64,000 nt of DNA from Thamnidium elegans (Eukaryota > Mucoromycota > Mucoromycetes > Mucorales > Mucoraceae): NCBI GenBank assembly GCA_025201345.1, contig JAIXMG010000018.1:248001-312000 (forward strand). The letters are read 5' to 3'. A program made the translations under genes and the position numbers. Every line of letters begins with the position of its first letter. Within the stretch, counting starts at the first letter, position 1. Positions 32,623 through 44,626 of the stretch are shown piece after piece. A model generated the notes under the pieces. The model ran no database searches, had not been told where the DNA came from, and was given only the letters and a program-made list of their open reading frames with translations.

Positions 32623-33180
32623 CCGTTTCATAGGTTTGCTTGAGAAGGCTCTCAATGACATCACACCCGTTTTCGGCATCTAGCTTAGTAGCACCATTTT
32701 TTAAGTCCCATGAAATTGATGAATTACTTTTTCCATCTTAAAGATATAGTTCTTCTTGAAAAGGAATGGTATCAACGCCTACCTCCAATATGGCGCCTGG
32801 AAATTCATAGCTCCATGCTATGGATTATATTGAAGATGTATTTATTTATATACTGCATTTGGTTTCAATAAGGTGATTCTCACCGAATGACACTTCATTA
32901 TGGTAGACTTTTTAGATGATAGTATTGTTGGGTTGTGGTTTTTTTAATGCCTCATACTATGTACCGAATAAAGAAGCTGTCTTCTCTGATGGCTGATTCT
33001 TGGAGCAAGCTGGAGGTTAGTTACATAACATAAAGAACCAACGGAATTTTTCTAAGGGTTTTTATTCTGTAATCTATGTATGATAAATATAATATTGATT
33101 TTCGAGACTTTTCTTTTATTATTGTAAAAGATGTTAATTTTTAACAATCATTTTGACATTTGACCAGAAATTGGTGAAAG

Positions 33181-33258
33181 GTGGTCAATTTATTTTCAAA
33201 AAGCTGGACAAATTAGCCTCGCACAAGTGCGCAATTTTTCTCAAAAAGTCGGTAAATT
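33181..33258 (+). repeat. Imperfect ~46-base tandem duplication
   Basis: GTGGTCAATTTATTTTCAAA then AAGCTGGACAAATT is echoed by GTGCGCAATTTTTCTCAAAA then AGTCGGTAAATT. About 75 percent alike by eye. Possibly part of a degenerate transposon end. Confidence 0.45.
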
Positions 33259-33666
33259 GAAAGTGGAAGCATAGTATCACAAGAAAAAGTCTCTAATTGT
33301 TTTTTTATTAATGGGGTGAACTACGAAGTAATGATCTCTTTCTCTTTTTATACGTTTCACCATATGAAATTGGTAGACGCATAATAGGAAATGCCTCAGA
33401 CTGTTACTTGCCATCATTAAATTTTTTTTAGTCAACCATGTGACACAAAAAGAAACATCTATTTAACCCTTGATTGATTCAGTCAAATTATGTACCCAAA
33501 TGATCGATTACTGACACCCCAAAAGAGTTTATTAGAGATGTGATACTCATTTGTGTTTACTTTATAATTGGTGCATCTATAGTGCCCTATTTGAAATGCA
33601 CATCAACTTTTTCTCTTTCACGTAGACTTGGTCAATCACCGTTTCACCATAGTAACTAGGCCAATC

Positions 33667-34049
33667 ATGAGTCTTCGGCTCTCATTTTCCCCGCAGACAC
33701 AGCAAATGACCCAATATCTTTTAGGTATTGGTTGGTATATGGTTCCACTGTACCAAGAGAAATACAACAAGTTCACACACTTTTTTCTTAGTCACGCAAT
33801 GCAGGTATGTAAGGCAGAGAGAAAAAGTTGATATAATCTATGCTTATATTAAATAATATATACGATGTAGATCTACGTATCTTTTGTCTTTTTTTGAATT
33901 TAAAAAAAGATTATCTTGAATACAAACCTTGTACGATGAGTGAGTGCCAAACTATATTCTTTCTTTCGACTAGGCTTGTATTAGCATTTGTATTATTTAC
34001 AGTGCATTTATTGGTAGGTCCGAGGTATGCAAATATATTCCAACAGTAA
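33667..34049 (+). CDS. Probable small two-helix membrane protein (unassigned)
   Basis: An ATG at 33667 opens MSLRLSFSPQTQQMTQYLLG and continues IGWYMVPLYQEKYNKF to a splice donor (CAG|GTATGT or the overlapping GTAAGG near 33804-33809). A hydrophobic downstream exon reads LVLAFVLFTVHLLVGPRYAN and ends at the TAA at 34047-34049. The pair would make a protein of roughly 80-100 residues with two membrane helices, a size typical of mitochondrial or ER small proteins. The exact acceptor is uncertain (candidates near 33910 and 33949). I do not recognise the family. Confidence 0.42.
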
Positions 34050-34106
34050 CAATGTATATGTATATAAAAGAACGAAGTAATCATCTCAGAAAACAAGTGT
34101 TTATAT

Positions 34107-34140
34107 ACAAGCATTTTTTTTTTTTTTTTTTTTTTTTTTG
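34107..34140. repeat. Poly-T tract
   Basis: About 27 consecutive T between the small membrane protein gene and the PMP3 3' end. Confidence 0.8.
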
Positions 34141-34415
34141 TACAATACGATCTAAATATCTTATTGGTTGCATCAATACAGCAGATTGTATGTATTTTAT
34201 TTCTAAGTGACTATAAGTGACTAGTTTAATTAAATACGGGTCAGGTTTAGTTTGTTGTTTCAAGTAAATCCAAACAATACGCTTTTACGTTTAAAAACAA
34301 AGAAATAAAAAAGTTTGTCCTTTTTTAAAAAAAAAAGTATGTAAATGTTTATTATTAAAAAAAAAGTAAGTGTAAATATATGATATAGGTATTACGTAGT
34401 TGTAACACTCTTTGA

Positions 34416-34725
34416 TTACGAAGGAGGCACAGCACCGTAGGTTTGCCCTTGATTAATAGCTCTTTGCTCTTGAGCCTTTTCTTCTCTTTCTCTGATAAGG
34501 ACATAGAAAGCGTGGATATGACCAGGAAGATAACCCAATAAGGTTAAACACCTAGAATATTTTGTCAATATTCTGCCATACTCTTTTTTTTTCTTCTTCT
34601 CTTTATACGTATAGTAGCAATACTTACAAGTTGATCCAGAAATCAGCACCACAACCCTTCATAAAGAAGACACCGAGAGGAGGAAGAAGAATGATAATAA
34701 AAATAAGACAGCATGTACCGATCAT
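34416..34725 (-). CDS. Plasma membrane proteolipid 3 family (PMP3/UPF0057)
   Basis: Very small hydrophobic stress protein that influences plasma-membrane potential and cation tolerance. Two exons, 34725-34628 and 34551-34416, give 77 residues. Helix 1 is CLIFIIILLPPLGVFF, followed by the hallmark GCGADFWINLCLTLLGYLPG and IHAFYVLI. The PPLGVF and GCGADFWIN motifs identify the family. A charged tail (REREEKAQEQRA) is longer than in yeast Pmp3 and like the Sna2-4 group. A (AAAAGT)n repeat lies in its leader. Confidence 0.95.
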
Positions 34726-34736
34726 TTTGGTTTTTT

Positions 34737-34737
<1 letters not shown>

Positions 34738-34768
<31 letters not shown>

Positions 34769-34805
34769 TAAAAAGTAAAAAGTAAAAAAGTAAAAAAGTA
34801 AAAGA
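34738..34805. repeat. (AAAAGT)n microsatellite
   Basis: Ten or so tandem AAAAGT-like hexamers directly upstream of the PMP3 start. Confidence 0.85.
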
Positions 34806-34861
34806 AAAAGAAAAATAAACCAAAAAAAAAAAAAAGGTATTTATGTATAAAGGTGGAATAT

Positions 34862-36449
34862 TTAAGCTAAATTAGGAGGAGAAAAGACTTCTTTCAAGTT
34901 GCCAAGAAAACCTTTATCATAAATATTTTCTATTTCTTGGAAACTTTCAATCTTTTTCTCTTGTACATGTTCTTCTTTCTTTGTATTTTTGTTATATCTT
35001 TTTAAATAATTTTTTTCTTCTAAAGCACTTGTCGTAGAAGTTGGTTCCACAGGCACAATCTTGAATAAGTCACCTCTATTAACTGATTCTTCTACCAACT
35101 CCCATTTAAAAGCTTCATTAGTTGTAATACCTCTTCCAGCCAAGTATAACCTAAAATTTTAAATTATTTAATAACTTAATTACAATATATCTTATATAAT
35201 CCATAAACTTACTGGTAAATAAAAAATATAAACACCACTACTGAAACAACTGCTGCCAAAATACCAATTGCGCCGATTATCCTATCGTTATGGAGTACAT
35301 ACTTAAAATAGATTTTTTTTCTTAGTCGACCTATATACAATATATATAAAAAAAAAACCATTACCAAAAATGCTCTACGAAACGAAACTACCGATTCTTC
35401 CCCAGTCTTTGTATTATGTACAAGTGCAGTATCCAATCCCCATTCAATGATCATTCCGCGATAGACTTGGAAGCATAAATAAGCACCATAGGCACAAAAT
35501 TCAACCAGTGTAAACAGGAATAAAAAGAAGTAACGTTGATTATTTTCTCCAACACATCTATTGACCCAGGCACAATGGTGGTCCAGCCTACCAACACATG
35601 CCTTACACATTGAACAATGCTTTGATCTAGCAGGTTTTCGCATATTACACGTTGTACACGTTTTTGGTTTGTATATTAAGCCATCGTATTTGTAATAATC
35701 CAAGTGTTTTTGCAAGTTGTCCGGTGTAATAATACCAGGGTTTACTGAGCATGCTAAATAATACGAAGCGTAAATGGATATGATTTGAGCAGGTATAAAT
35801 AAACTAGATTTTTTTTTTAATATAAATTTTACTTTGTATTCTTTTATATTCAACCACCTCTTAAAACTTACTAGTGAATTTTATGCAAGTAAGGTCCAGG
35901 AATACGTGGTAATGCATTATAAAGAAACGTTACTATAGATACAGAAGACAACAGAACAAAAAATATCTATTTTACACATTAATTTTTCTTTTTCATTTGC
36001 TGTATTTTTTTTCTTTTACCTGTAAAAAAGGATTACGACTTTCACAACAATAAGCCCAACTTTTACTTATGCGATTTACATTGCTTTGACCAATAGTATG
36101 TAAAAGTACCCAGCTATAAGTAATATATATTAATTCACTTTGACATTCATCTTGGGGGGTTTTCAAAAAATAAATAAATTACATACCTAATCACTTGAGG
36201 TACTTTCTCGGTCAAAATTCTATTTAATTTTCCAACAGGTCCATGTCTATACCAGCGTTACTTTTTTTTTTCTTTTCTTCATGTCAATTCAAGCATCTTC
36301 TCTTACCTTAATGATGGTCCTTCCCCAAACAATAATATAAATACGACTACTCCAAAAAATATTAAAAACAGGACAAGAAATCCTACTAGACCCTATAATT
36401 ACTTCTTTATAAGTACATGCTATTACAAATAAACTACTTGATTTACCAT
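34862..36449 (-). CDS. SWF1: DHHC palmitoyltransferase, Swf1/ZDHHC4 type
   Basis: Membrane S-acyltransferase; Swf1 palmitoylates SNAREs next to their membrane anchor. Eight coding exons can be joined in phase. The Cys-rich domain reads CTTCNMRKPARSKHCSMC then KACVGRLDHHCAWVNRCVG, with Cys-His-His-Cys as DHHC. Hydrophobic segments precede it (LVLFLIFFGVVVFILLF, IFFVLLSSVSIVTFLY) and follow it (YFFLFLFTLVEFCAYGAYLC, ILAAVVSVVVFIFF). Exon 1 contributes only the ATG, split from the next codon by an intron. The stretch MVFFLYILYIG near 35340 is better read as an intron, giving RRAFLYVLHNDR. Confidence 0.9.
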
Positions 36450-37310
36450 GGCTGTTTAAAGAGAGAGAGAGTTGCTGAAAAAAAAAGTTCAATTAAAACA
36501 ACGTGAAATGGACAACTAAAAAGGAAAAAGGGGGTTTAAAAATTTACTTTGTGTGATTGACACATGAAGAATCTTTGACAGACTTTATGATGGTACCATG
36601 TTTTTTTACTGCTGCTTAGACTGTAGTCTAATAAAAGACTGGTATATGGGTGAAATGATGCTATATAGTAGATGATCTGTCCTTGTAGAAATTAAAGATA
36701 TCTGATGTACATTTTGCCTTGAATACATTCCCGATATTCGGTTTATACAGACAATGCTTCAACTCTTATACTATTAGACTACTTTTTTTTTTTGTCGAGT
36801 ACATACAAACAGATATATAGATTTTATGCATCTATTCAGAAAGTATTAACATACACACGAGACCTTGAGTAAAAGAGATCCTTCGGCTAATCGCAGGAAT
36901 TACCGACAGATCTTATTTTTTCCGCTTTTCATAAGTTTAGTTCTTCGCTAAATTACCTAATGGAGTTCAGTAATTTATTTAGATACGATACAACTTGCAT
37001 GCGGTCGAAATGAAACATGATTTTAAAAAAAGGTCATGCTCTCGGAAAATAGCTTTGGTACGTGATCATATATTTCTATGCATCAATGTTTTTTTTAGCG
37101 TCCAACGTTACTCTGAAATGATATAATGTTATGCTTTTTTTGCAACTTTATGTAGTATTACCTCTTAAAAAAAAAATCGCACGTAAAAATCAGACATTTA
37201 CATTCGGTTTAGGTAAACTAGTTTCAGAAGAAAGGAATACAACAAACTTCTTTAGGTATAAATACGCATAGTATTTTATCGAATAAATTATTTCAATATC
37301 TTAAAAAAAA
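36450..37310. other. AT-rich intergenic region
   Basis: 861 bases between the divergent Swf1 and HsbA-like genes. No repeat or coding frame stood out apart from the probable TATA box of the HsbA-like gene. Confidence 0.6.
37257..37264 (+). promoter_or_regulatory. Probable TATA box of the HsbA-like gene
   Basis: TATAAATA, 47 bases before the ATG, in a stretch otherwise rich in A/T but with this sharp consensus. Confidence 0.5.
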
Positions 37311-37988
37311 ATGCGTACCTTTTTATTCATCTTTGCTACTGTTGTATTTGGTCTTTCTGGTTTGTCAATAAAAAAGCTATGTTATAGAGAATATTTATCT
37401 AACATATTTACTTATTAGCCAATGCTATTGTGTTTGACCGCCCAGTCCTTGCCGATAACGTCTATGACTGTCTCCGAGATATCAACGCGGCTGCAAACCA
37501 GTATGCTACTCTTGATAAATTTGTAAGTAAAAATTTATTTTATTAAAATACTTTTAACAAACTTTGTATATATGTATTAGACAGGTGAATTTGAAGCATC
37601 CAAAGGACAAAAGGTTCTATCTTTATTCCATGATAAAGAACAAGTCCTTGAACATTTTATAAAGCAAGGTATTTCTGATTGCTGTCCATCTACTCGTCCA
37701 GAACTGAACGAGTATGAAATTTCTGCCTCTGCTGATGCTATCACTACTTACGTTTCCAGAGGTATTTCTGCCCTACGTACTATCGAGGAAACGAGACCCG
37801 AAATCTTGGGTATAAAAGACGCTGAAATGCATGCTCAAATTCATATTAGAGGTATGAGCAATTTGACCGAGACCTTATTCAAGTGCTTGATTTCCAACAC
37901 ACCAAAAGAGTATGTATCTGATTTTGAAAAGTTGAACCAGACGCTTAGCAACGCATTTGTTGATGCCAAAACAACTTATGGTATCTAA
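37311..37988 (+). CDS. Secreted HsbA/Mp1-like cell-surface protein
   Basis: Three exons, 37311-37359, 37419-37522 and 37581-37988, give 186 residues. The first 20 (MRTFLFIFATVVFGLSANA) form a signal peptide. The rest is predicted helical: VLADNVYDCLRDINAAANQY, EQVLEHFIKQGISDCCPS, ISASADAITTYVSRGISALR, LTETLFKCLISNTPKEYV. This resembles the hydrophobic-surface-binding protein A / cell-wall mannoprotein Mp1 domain, which binds lipids or hydrophobic surfaces. Cys residues are few (four to five). The family call is by length and helical pattern only. The donor of intron 1 is GTTTGT. Confidence 0.65.
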
Positions 37989-38304
37989 AGCTAAAATATC
38001 ACACTTTTGCTCTTAAAAAAACCCCTTTTTTTTTTGAAATAAAAATATTCATTATCAGATTACAGTAAATGTTGTACGTATATGTTTTTTTTAAAAAAAT
38101 AGCACACCGAGAAATATGTTAATGTTAGATGAAACAGTTTCGGATATGCCAAAGAAAGGAATTAAGCACTTGTAAAAAAAAAAAAAAAATCTTTTTTATT
38201 AGGGATTTGTGGAGTGGAAGCATTGAATTGCCGACAGGAAGCGAGTAAGATAATTAAAAAGGAGGAGGGGGTATAAATTAAGATGGGTTGTAAAAAAGAA
38301 GTAT
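37989..38304. other. Convergent 3' spacer
   Basis: 316 bases between the ends of the HsbA-like and G gamma genes; T/A-run palindrome at 38082-38100 and an A run at 38174-38188. Confidence 0.6.
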
Positions 38305-38608
38305 TTACATGATTAAACAAGAGCCTCCACAACCATTAGCAGGTTCAGCAAAAGGATCAGGATGTCTATTTCCCCAAACACTAGGAATCATTAAGTCTGT
38401 ATTTGATTGACAATATTCAATTAAACTATTTTTTTTTAAAAAAAAGTCAATTTTTTTTCCTCCTTTATTTTAAAAAAAGAATGTATATTTACGATCGACT
38501 TGCTTCAGAAACTGGGATTCTAGAAATATCAAGTTGTTGCTTTAATTTGATATTTGCTTCAAGAATCTTTCTAAGTTTAGTTTCTGAAACAGTTTGATTT
38601 CTTGCCAT
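38305..38608 (-). CDS. Heterotrimeric G-protein gamma subunit
   Basis: Two exons, 38608-38493 and 38425-38305, give 78 residues, the fungal G gamma size. The N-terminal helix ETKLRKILEANIKLKQQLDI is followed by RIPVSEASRSLIEYC, then DLMIPSVWG and HPDPFAEP, all typical of fungal G gamma. The C-terminus GCGGSCLIM is a CaaX box (CLIM) for prenylation, with a second Cys four residues upstream that may be palmitoylated. It would pair with a G beta WD40 protein at the plasma membrane in pheromone or nutrient signalling. The gene is too short to show as a single long frame. Confidence 0.93.
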
Positions 38609-38674
38609 TGAAGTAATATATAAAAAAAAAGAAAAAGAGAAGAGATGAAAGGGAAAAAAAAAACTCGTGTTTAT

Positions 38675-39023
38675 TTAGTACCCTTTTTTATGAATAAATT
38701 GGTACAACTTTCGACCTTGCTCTTCTCCAATCATATCATTGATTCTTTTTTGGCTCAAGTGCATTAGTTCATCTAAATCTTGTATTTGATTCATAATGAG
38801 TTTATAATTGATGGAAGTAACACCTGGCATACTTCGCAAGATATCCTAAATAATAATAATGCGTCAATAGGCAATTAATTCCAAATGGTATAATTTTACC
38901 TGTGGTGTCATATTGTAAATGGTATCACCATCTTCTCCATCTGCCCCTATCGCTGTAGCCTTTTTGGAATCCGGTTCATCTTCTGTTTTCTATATAGTTT
39001 TATGGTTAATACATTATATAATC

Positions 39024-39059
<36 letters not shown>

Positions 39060-41938
39060 TTTAATTCAAGAAATATTTTAGCTGTTTCATTTGGACTACT
39101 AGACCAAATAATACGTAGTTTAGGGAAGGCAAGTGTTAATAATACCAATTTAGAAGAAGTATCTGTAATCCGTATATTATCTTTCATATCAGAAAGTGAC
39201 TAAGAAATTTTTTTTAGTATCCCCTAAAAATACTTTTTCTTGTGTATCGATTGTGTTACCTGTAAAGAGAACGACTTATTTTGATCGAACTCAATTAATA
39301 GTATAGGTATCTTGTAATGAGCAGACATACTTTCACATTGCGTAAATCTTTTACGTGATTACATGAGTTAAAAAATAAAATAAAAATAAAATACGGTACT
39401 CACAATCTGCCTGAAGCAAACGATTGAATCATATCGGATATTGATTTTCTTTCGACGCACATGTCAGGACTTAGGATATAATCACCTACTTGTAATGTAC
39501 AGGGCAAGATTTTCATGCCTTCCGCATATAATATAGGAGGTAACGAACTACGAAACTCTCGCATATCTACAATCACAACCGGACGTTCTGTTGTCGTTTT
39601 GATCTGACCACCTGCGATTCGTGAACTCGTTCGAATAATCTCAAACTCCCTTTCTTTACGTTTTTCAGGTAAAGTAATAGCCATAATCTACACAGCTTAA
39701 TAGTTTAGCACCCCTTTCTCAATAATATGAAATAAAAAACCTTACCGATTTCTCATGAATTAGTTTCTCAAACGATTCCTTTTCTTTTCGAATCAAGGTC
39801 AAATAATTTTGTTCTTCGACTGAATTTTCATACAGCATAAAATAAACTCGGACTTGTATCGTAGGATGAGATGCTCGATACACTTCAATTTGACGTACAA
39901 AGGCAGGGTTAGGATCAAACATGATAATGATACGAGGTTGGACGTCTCTTAGAGTTTGTTCGTTGGTATCGTCTTCGTAACATTGAATTGTAATTAATGA
40001 ATTATTGGGTATTTCTCGAAAGGACGGTAAAATATCGTCTTGACCGTATTTGATTTCGTATTCATCTGGTAAAGGTCCAACCGCTTTAAATGTATCATCA
40101 TCTTCTTCATCATATTCTATATCTAGTAACGATACGGTTTCAATCACATCTTCTTTAAACGTTTCCGCCAAAGTACTAGACCTTCCAGGTCCAGATGCAG
40201 CAGCAACAGCCGAACCTCCTCTAACTCTTCTACGTTTATTGGGCGGAGCCCTACCTCGATTAGAAGCGGGCACAGGGGGTGGCGTTTCCTTTGAGGCATT
40301 AGTTTGTATTTTATGGATATTCACTCTCCATTTAAAAAAGTTATGTGCTAATCTACTAAGAAACGGTTGATGAGATTCATCCGATGAAGCTATATAGCTC
40401 TTTAATTGAGAGCAAGTTCTTTTCTCTGTCACCATAATCAAGACAGGCGCACCTTCTCCATAGTTTAAATCAAGTATGTCTCGTTCAATTTCCTTCAAGA
40501 TGTTCTTTAACAGATGCCATTTAGGCTGTTCCTCTAATACGAGTTTTATATGCGCTGGAATGTTGGAGTCTGGTGCAGAATCGGGGAATTGATCGAATTC
40601 GGGGTCTCCCTTTTTTACATATAATCTTTTACGAGCAGTCTAATATATATGTATATATTAGTTGGCAAAAAAAAAAACTTACAACTTTTTTTTTTTACCA
40701 AGTTAAAACTTTACCTCAATAGCTCTATTACCAGATTCTAAAAATAACCATTGTGATTGACGCATTTGTCTACCTTCCTGAGGAGTATTCGCAGCAATGA
40801 CAGTTTCTATAAAACTATAAAACGATACACAATCGTATGTAGTTAAATACCTGCATAATACCTACAGTCAGCACACACATATTATACTTCAATTATCCAA
40901 GAGAAAACTTACGACAACAACTGGCGCAGAATTTTTAAATCGCCTACTAATTGCTTAGAGGCAGGACTCACCCGATGCCAAATAGGATCCAGTTGTCTTC
41001 TCACAATTAAATCAAAAGACTTGAAAAACGAGTTTTCAACCTTGATTTCTGCGACGTCGATGGTTGGATTGGATCTGCGTAGTTCTGAGAGTGTTTCGTC
41101 CATACATTGGCAAAGACTTTGCTGTATGGTTTCGAGGGACTCGGTCAAGGGCTGTCGTAACTCAATGACATCGCTATTGGTCTGTGATAGATTTTCAGCA
41201 ACCAGAACGTGGAAGCGAGGCCAAAGGTGCACTTTCCGCAGGAATAATGATTTAAGCGTGGTTTGTAAAGGTGCAAAACCAGTTACGAATTGTTGAGGTT
41301 GATCTGAAAACGCCTTGATAAACCCTTCCTAAAAAAAAACTGAAGCTCAATATTAAGGAGTTTTAATGAAAAGAAAAAATGCGTTTACTTGGTTATGATC
41401 ACGATATATACGAAGAATAAGTTCTTCCATTGAATTAGGCTTTACTCTATTTAGAAACTTGATTAATTCACACAATTCATCATCTCTCCCCCTCTTTATA
41501 CCTGTGCGCATTGTAAACAATAATTCCATTGATAAGCGCAGTAGGTACTCGTTCTAACAACATATCTACAGCTAAAATTCTAGTTGTGATTGAAAACACA
41601 CCACCTTCTCGATACATGCCACACCTATACACACATAAAAAAAAATCAGTACAATAGCATATATTTGCAAAGATAAAAAAAAACCTTTTTTCTGCGGGTG
41701 TATTATATTCGATACGACGAACCAAGTTCCTGGTAGAAACACCTTGGGTTATCAACTGCTCTTGCAACAACTGCTCTTGTTCCGGTAAAGTATTTAACAA
41801 CAAAACTAGGTGGTTTCCTTCAGTGTAAAGCTTTGTAAAGGAGCATAAGATATCAAACAATCCTAACCCGGTTGAGGTAATTAATAAACCATCTTCTGCT
41901 ACAACGTCTGTAAGTATTTGCTTTTGGAACTCGAGCAT
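38675..41938 (-). CDS. XPF/Rad1 (ERCC4) structure-specific DNA repair endonuclease
   Basis: Catalytic subunit of the XPF-ERCC1 nuclease for nucleotide excision and crosslink repair. The multi-exon gene starts [20 protein letters not shown] and matches XPF throughout: [29 protein letters not shown] then [24 protein letters not shown], and [20 protein letters not shown]. The nuclease domain has [34 protein letters not shown] (GDxnERKx3D catalytic motif) and FASGRL. The C-terminal helix-hairpin-helix is [20 protein letters not shown], with stop at 38675. A 57-base intron near 41424-41480 restores [14 protein letters not shown]. The helicase-like half lacks Walker motifs, as in all XPF. Confidence 0.95.
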
Positions 41939-42019
41939 TCCACTTGTTAAAAACTGCGGAAAATATAAAGAAGTTATGAAAAAAGGTTATAGAAAGGCTG
42001 AAGTTTAATATGTGACGCT

Positions 42020-42061
<42 letters not shown>

Positions 42062-42123
42062 CCCCTTTTTTTTTTGTTATTCTTTTTCTTTCTTATTCTT
42101 TGATAAATAACAAAAAAAAAAAA
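41939..42123. promoter_or_regulatory. Shared divergent promoter with long poly-T
   Basis: The 185 bases between the XPF and importin alpha starts contain a T run of about 36 (42022-42057) and further CT-rich DNA, probably serving both genes. Confidence 0.45.
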
Positions 42124-43954
42124 ATGGATAAAGCCGCAGCAGATCAAAGAAAGAATAACTTTAAGAACAAGGATGCCTTTGGTTCTGACCAAGTCAGAGA
42201 GCGTAGACAAAAGCACACAGTCGAGATTAGAAAGCAAAAACGTGAGGAAAATTTGTCAAAGCGTCGTAACATGAATCTTCCAAGCGCGATGTCTGACAGT
42301 GAGGACGACGTTGAAGTTGAAGATGATGTCAATGTAAGTAAAAGAAGGAAAATCAAGACTTTTTTTTGTTAAATAGGGGGAACAAGTGTAATAACTTATT
42401 GACGCGATTTTTTTTTCTTTTGTAGTTGCATGCCAACTTGATGACTTTAATTGCTGATGTTAACTCTAACGATGTTGAAAAGCAATACGAAGCTACTACC
42501 AAGTTCAGAAAGTTGCTTTCTAAAGAAACTAACCCTCCTATCAAGGATGTTATTAACACTGGCGTTGTACCCAAGTTTGTCGAATTTTTAAGATCCCCTC
42601 ATGGTTTATTACAGGTAAAAAAAAAAAAAAAAATTATACAAGGAAGAAAATATTTTTTTCTAAACTCTTTCTTCCCTTTTTTTTTTAGTTCGAAGCTGCT
42701 TGGGCTTTGACCAACATTGCTTCTGGCTCTTCTGATCAAACTCAAGTTGTTATTGCTTCTGGTGCTGTACCCATTTTTATCGAGTTACTTAGTAGCACCG
42801 TACCCGATGTCAAGGAACAGGTAATAACAATAACACACGAAAAAAGAAAAACCTTGTATTAAATTTTTTTTTCTGTGGTCAAAATTTTTTTGTAGGCAGT
42901 TTGGGCTCTTGGAAATATTGCCGGTGATAGTGCAGTTTGCCGTGATTATGTTTTAGAACAAGGAGCACTTGCACCTCTTTTAGCCATTTTAAACGACCAA
43001 CATAAATTATCTATGCTTCGTAACGCTACCTGGACACTTTCCAACTTATGCCGTGGTAAGAACCCTCAACCTGCATGGGATATGGTTGTTCCTGCTCTTC
43101 CAGTACTTGCCAAATTAATCTATTCAACTGATGAAGAAGTATTGATTGATGCATGTTGGGCAATTTCTTACCTCTCTGATGGTTACAATGATAGAATCCA
43201 GGCCGTAATTGAATCTGGTGTCTGTCGTCGTCTTGTTGAACTTTTAATGCACCCATCTACCTCAGTTCAAACACCTGCTTTGCGTTCAGTTGGTAATATT
43301 GTAACTGGCGATGATTTACAAACTCAAGTGATTATCAACTGCGGTGTGTTACCTGCACTTTCTTCTCTTTTAACCAGCTCCAAGGAAGCCATTCGTAAAG
43401 AGGCCTGTTGGACAATTTCAAATATCACCGCTGGTACAACACAACAAATTGACTCTGTTATTGAGAACAACATTATCCCACCTCTTGTACATATTCTAGC
43501 CAACGCTGATTTCAAGACTCGTAAAGAAGCATGTTGGGCTATTGTCAATGCAACATCCGGTGGATTAAACAAACCAGCACAAATTCAATATATGGTTCAA
43601 AGTGGTGTGATTAAACCACTCTGTGATGTATTGATCGGTATGGATAATAAGATTGTGCAAGTTGCTTTAGATGGTTTGGACAATATTTTAAAGGTTGGAG
43701 AACAAGATCGTCCTAATGACCCTGAGGGTGTTAACCGTTATGCTCTCTACATTGAAGAATGTGGTGGTATGGAATTAATTCATCAATTACAATCTCATGA
43801 GAATGAAGAGGTTTATAAAAAGGCATATCATATCATCGATCGCTACTTTAACGATGAAGAGACTGAGGAAATGACTGATGAAGGTCATCCTCAATCCTTC
43901 AGTTTCCAATCTAATGTTGATGTACCTCAAGGTGGTTTCAACTTTGGCAATTAA
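42124..43954 (+). CDS. SRP1: Importin subunit alpha (karyopherin alpha, SRP1)
   Basis: Adaptor that carries nuclear-localisation-signal cargo to importin beta. The N-terminal importin-beta-binding domain is basic ([38 protein letters not shown]). About ten armadillo repeats follow. They keep the NLS-binding Trp/Asn array: [83 protein letters not shown]. The C-terminus has an acidic segment ([10 protein letters not shown]) and FNFGN. Four introns, all short. It is close to universal, so the call is firm. Confidence 0.97.
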
Positions 43955-44157
43955 ATTACACATAAAAAAACTATATAAAAAAACTTTGTACAAAAAAAAA
44001 AAAAATAAAAAAAAATAAAAACTTCATAACGTACAAGATATTTGCGGTACATTTCTCACTTTTTTTTAAACATCTTTTGTGCTTTTTGACCACCATCCCC
44101 CCCTCCCCCTTTTTAATAATAATAACAAAATACATATTTATATTAAAAAAATCAAAT
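43955..44157. other. Convergent 3' spacer
   Basis: Short A-rich and C-rich DNA between the importin alpha end and the small gene on the minus strand. Confidence 0.5.
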
Positions 44158-44393
44158 TTATTTCTTTTTAAATGAAGTACGATTAAAAAACCGAGTTAAA
44201 AAAGTCAAACATGCATGAACAATTATGACAGCGTCAGACGAAGTCCGCCTTTTTGATTCAGAACTTGATTTTTCTTTTTCGATCATGCTTTGTAAATAAT
44301 TCTACCCTTTCGTTTTTAATAACGTCTTTTTTAAAAGCTTAATATACTTACTTTACTAGTTTCATCCGTTAATACTTTATACTGGCTTGACAT
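44158..44393 (-). CDS. Small single-helix protein (unassigned)
   Basis: Two exons, 44393-44352 and 44301-44158, joined by a 50-base intron with GTAAGT donor, give 61 residues in phase 0: MSSQYKVLTDETSKNYLQSM, then a charged stretch EKEKSSSESKRRTSSD, a hydrophobic segment AVIIVHACLTFLTRFF and a basic end (NRTSFKKK). It could be a small tail-anchored membrane protein. No family is recognised. The clean splice and absence of stops support it, but its shortness keeps confidence moderate. It is divergent from the WW-domain gene (234 bases). Confidence 0.5.
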
Positions 44394-44626
44394 ATTTTGA
44401 GACTAAAAGAAAAAAGAGTAAAGAAAAGACTTATATTATCCCGAATCCCTATTTTAAAGTTTAAATCACAAAAAAAAAAAAACCCCCCGGGAAAAAAAAA
44501 CCATTAAACATAATTTTGCTATCGTGACTTTTTTGAATCGTATCTCAAACAATGACATATAAAAACTATATATAAAAAGAGAAACTATTATTTTGTTCTT
44601 CATCTTTTATATATATTTTTAATAGT

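Larger units (their letters stand above)
30855..33666. other. Gene-poor spacer with transposon debris
   Basis: AT-rich DNA containing a (TA)n run near 31779-31793, a 44-base palindrome (31875-31918), a Tc1/mariner transposase remnant (about 32473-32622) and an imperfect 46-base tandem repeat (33181-33258). No intact gene seen. Confidence 0.65.

Noticed and set aside
41424..41480. Apparent frameshift in XPF after NAHR
   Set aside because: A 57-base GT..AG intron restores the conserved sequence, so no frameshift is needed.
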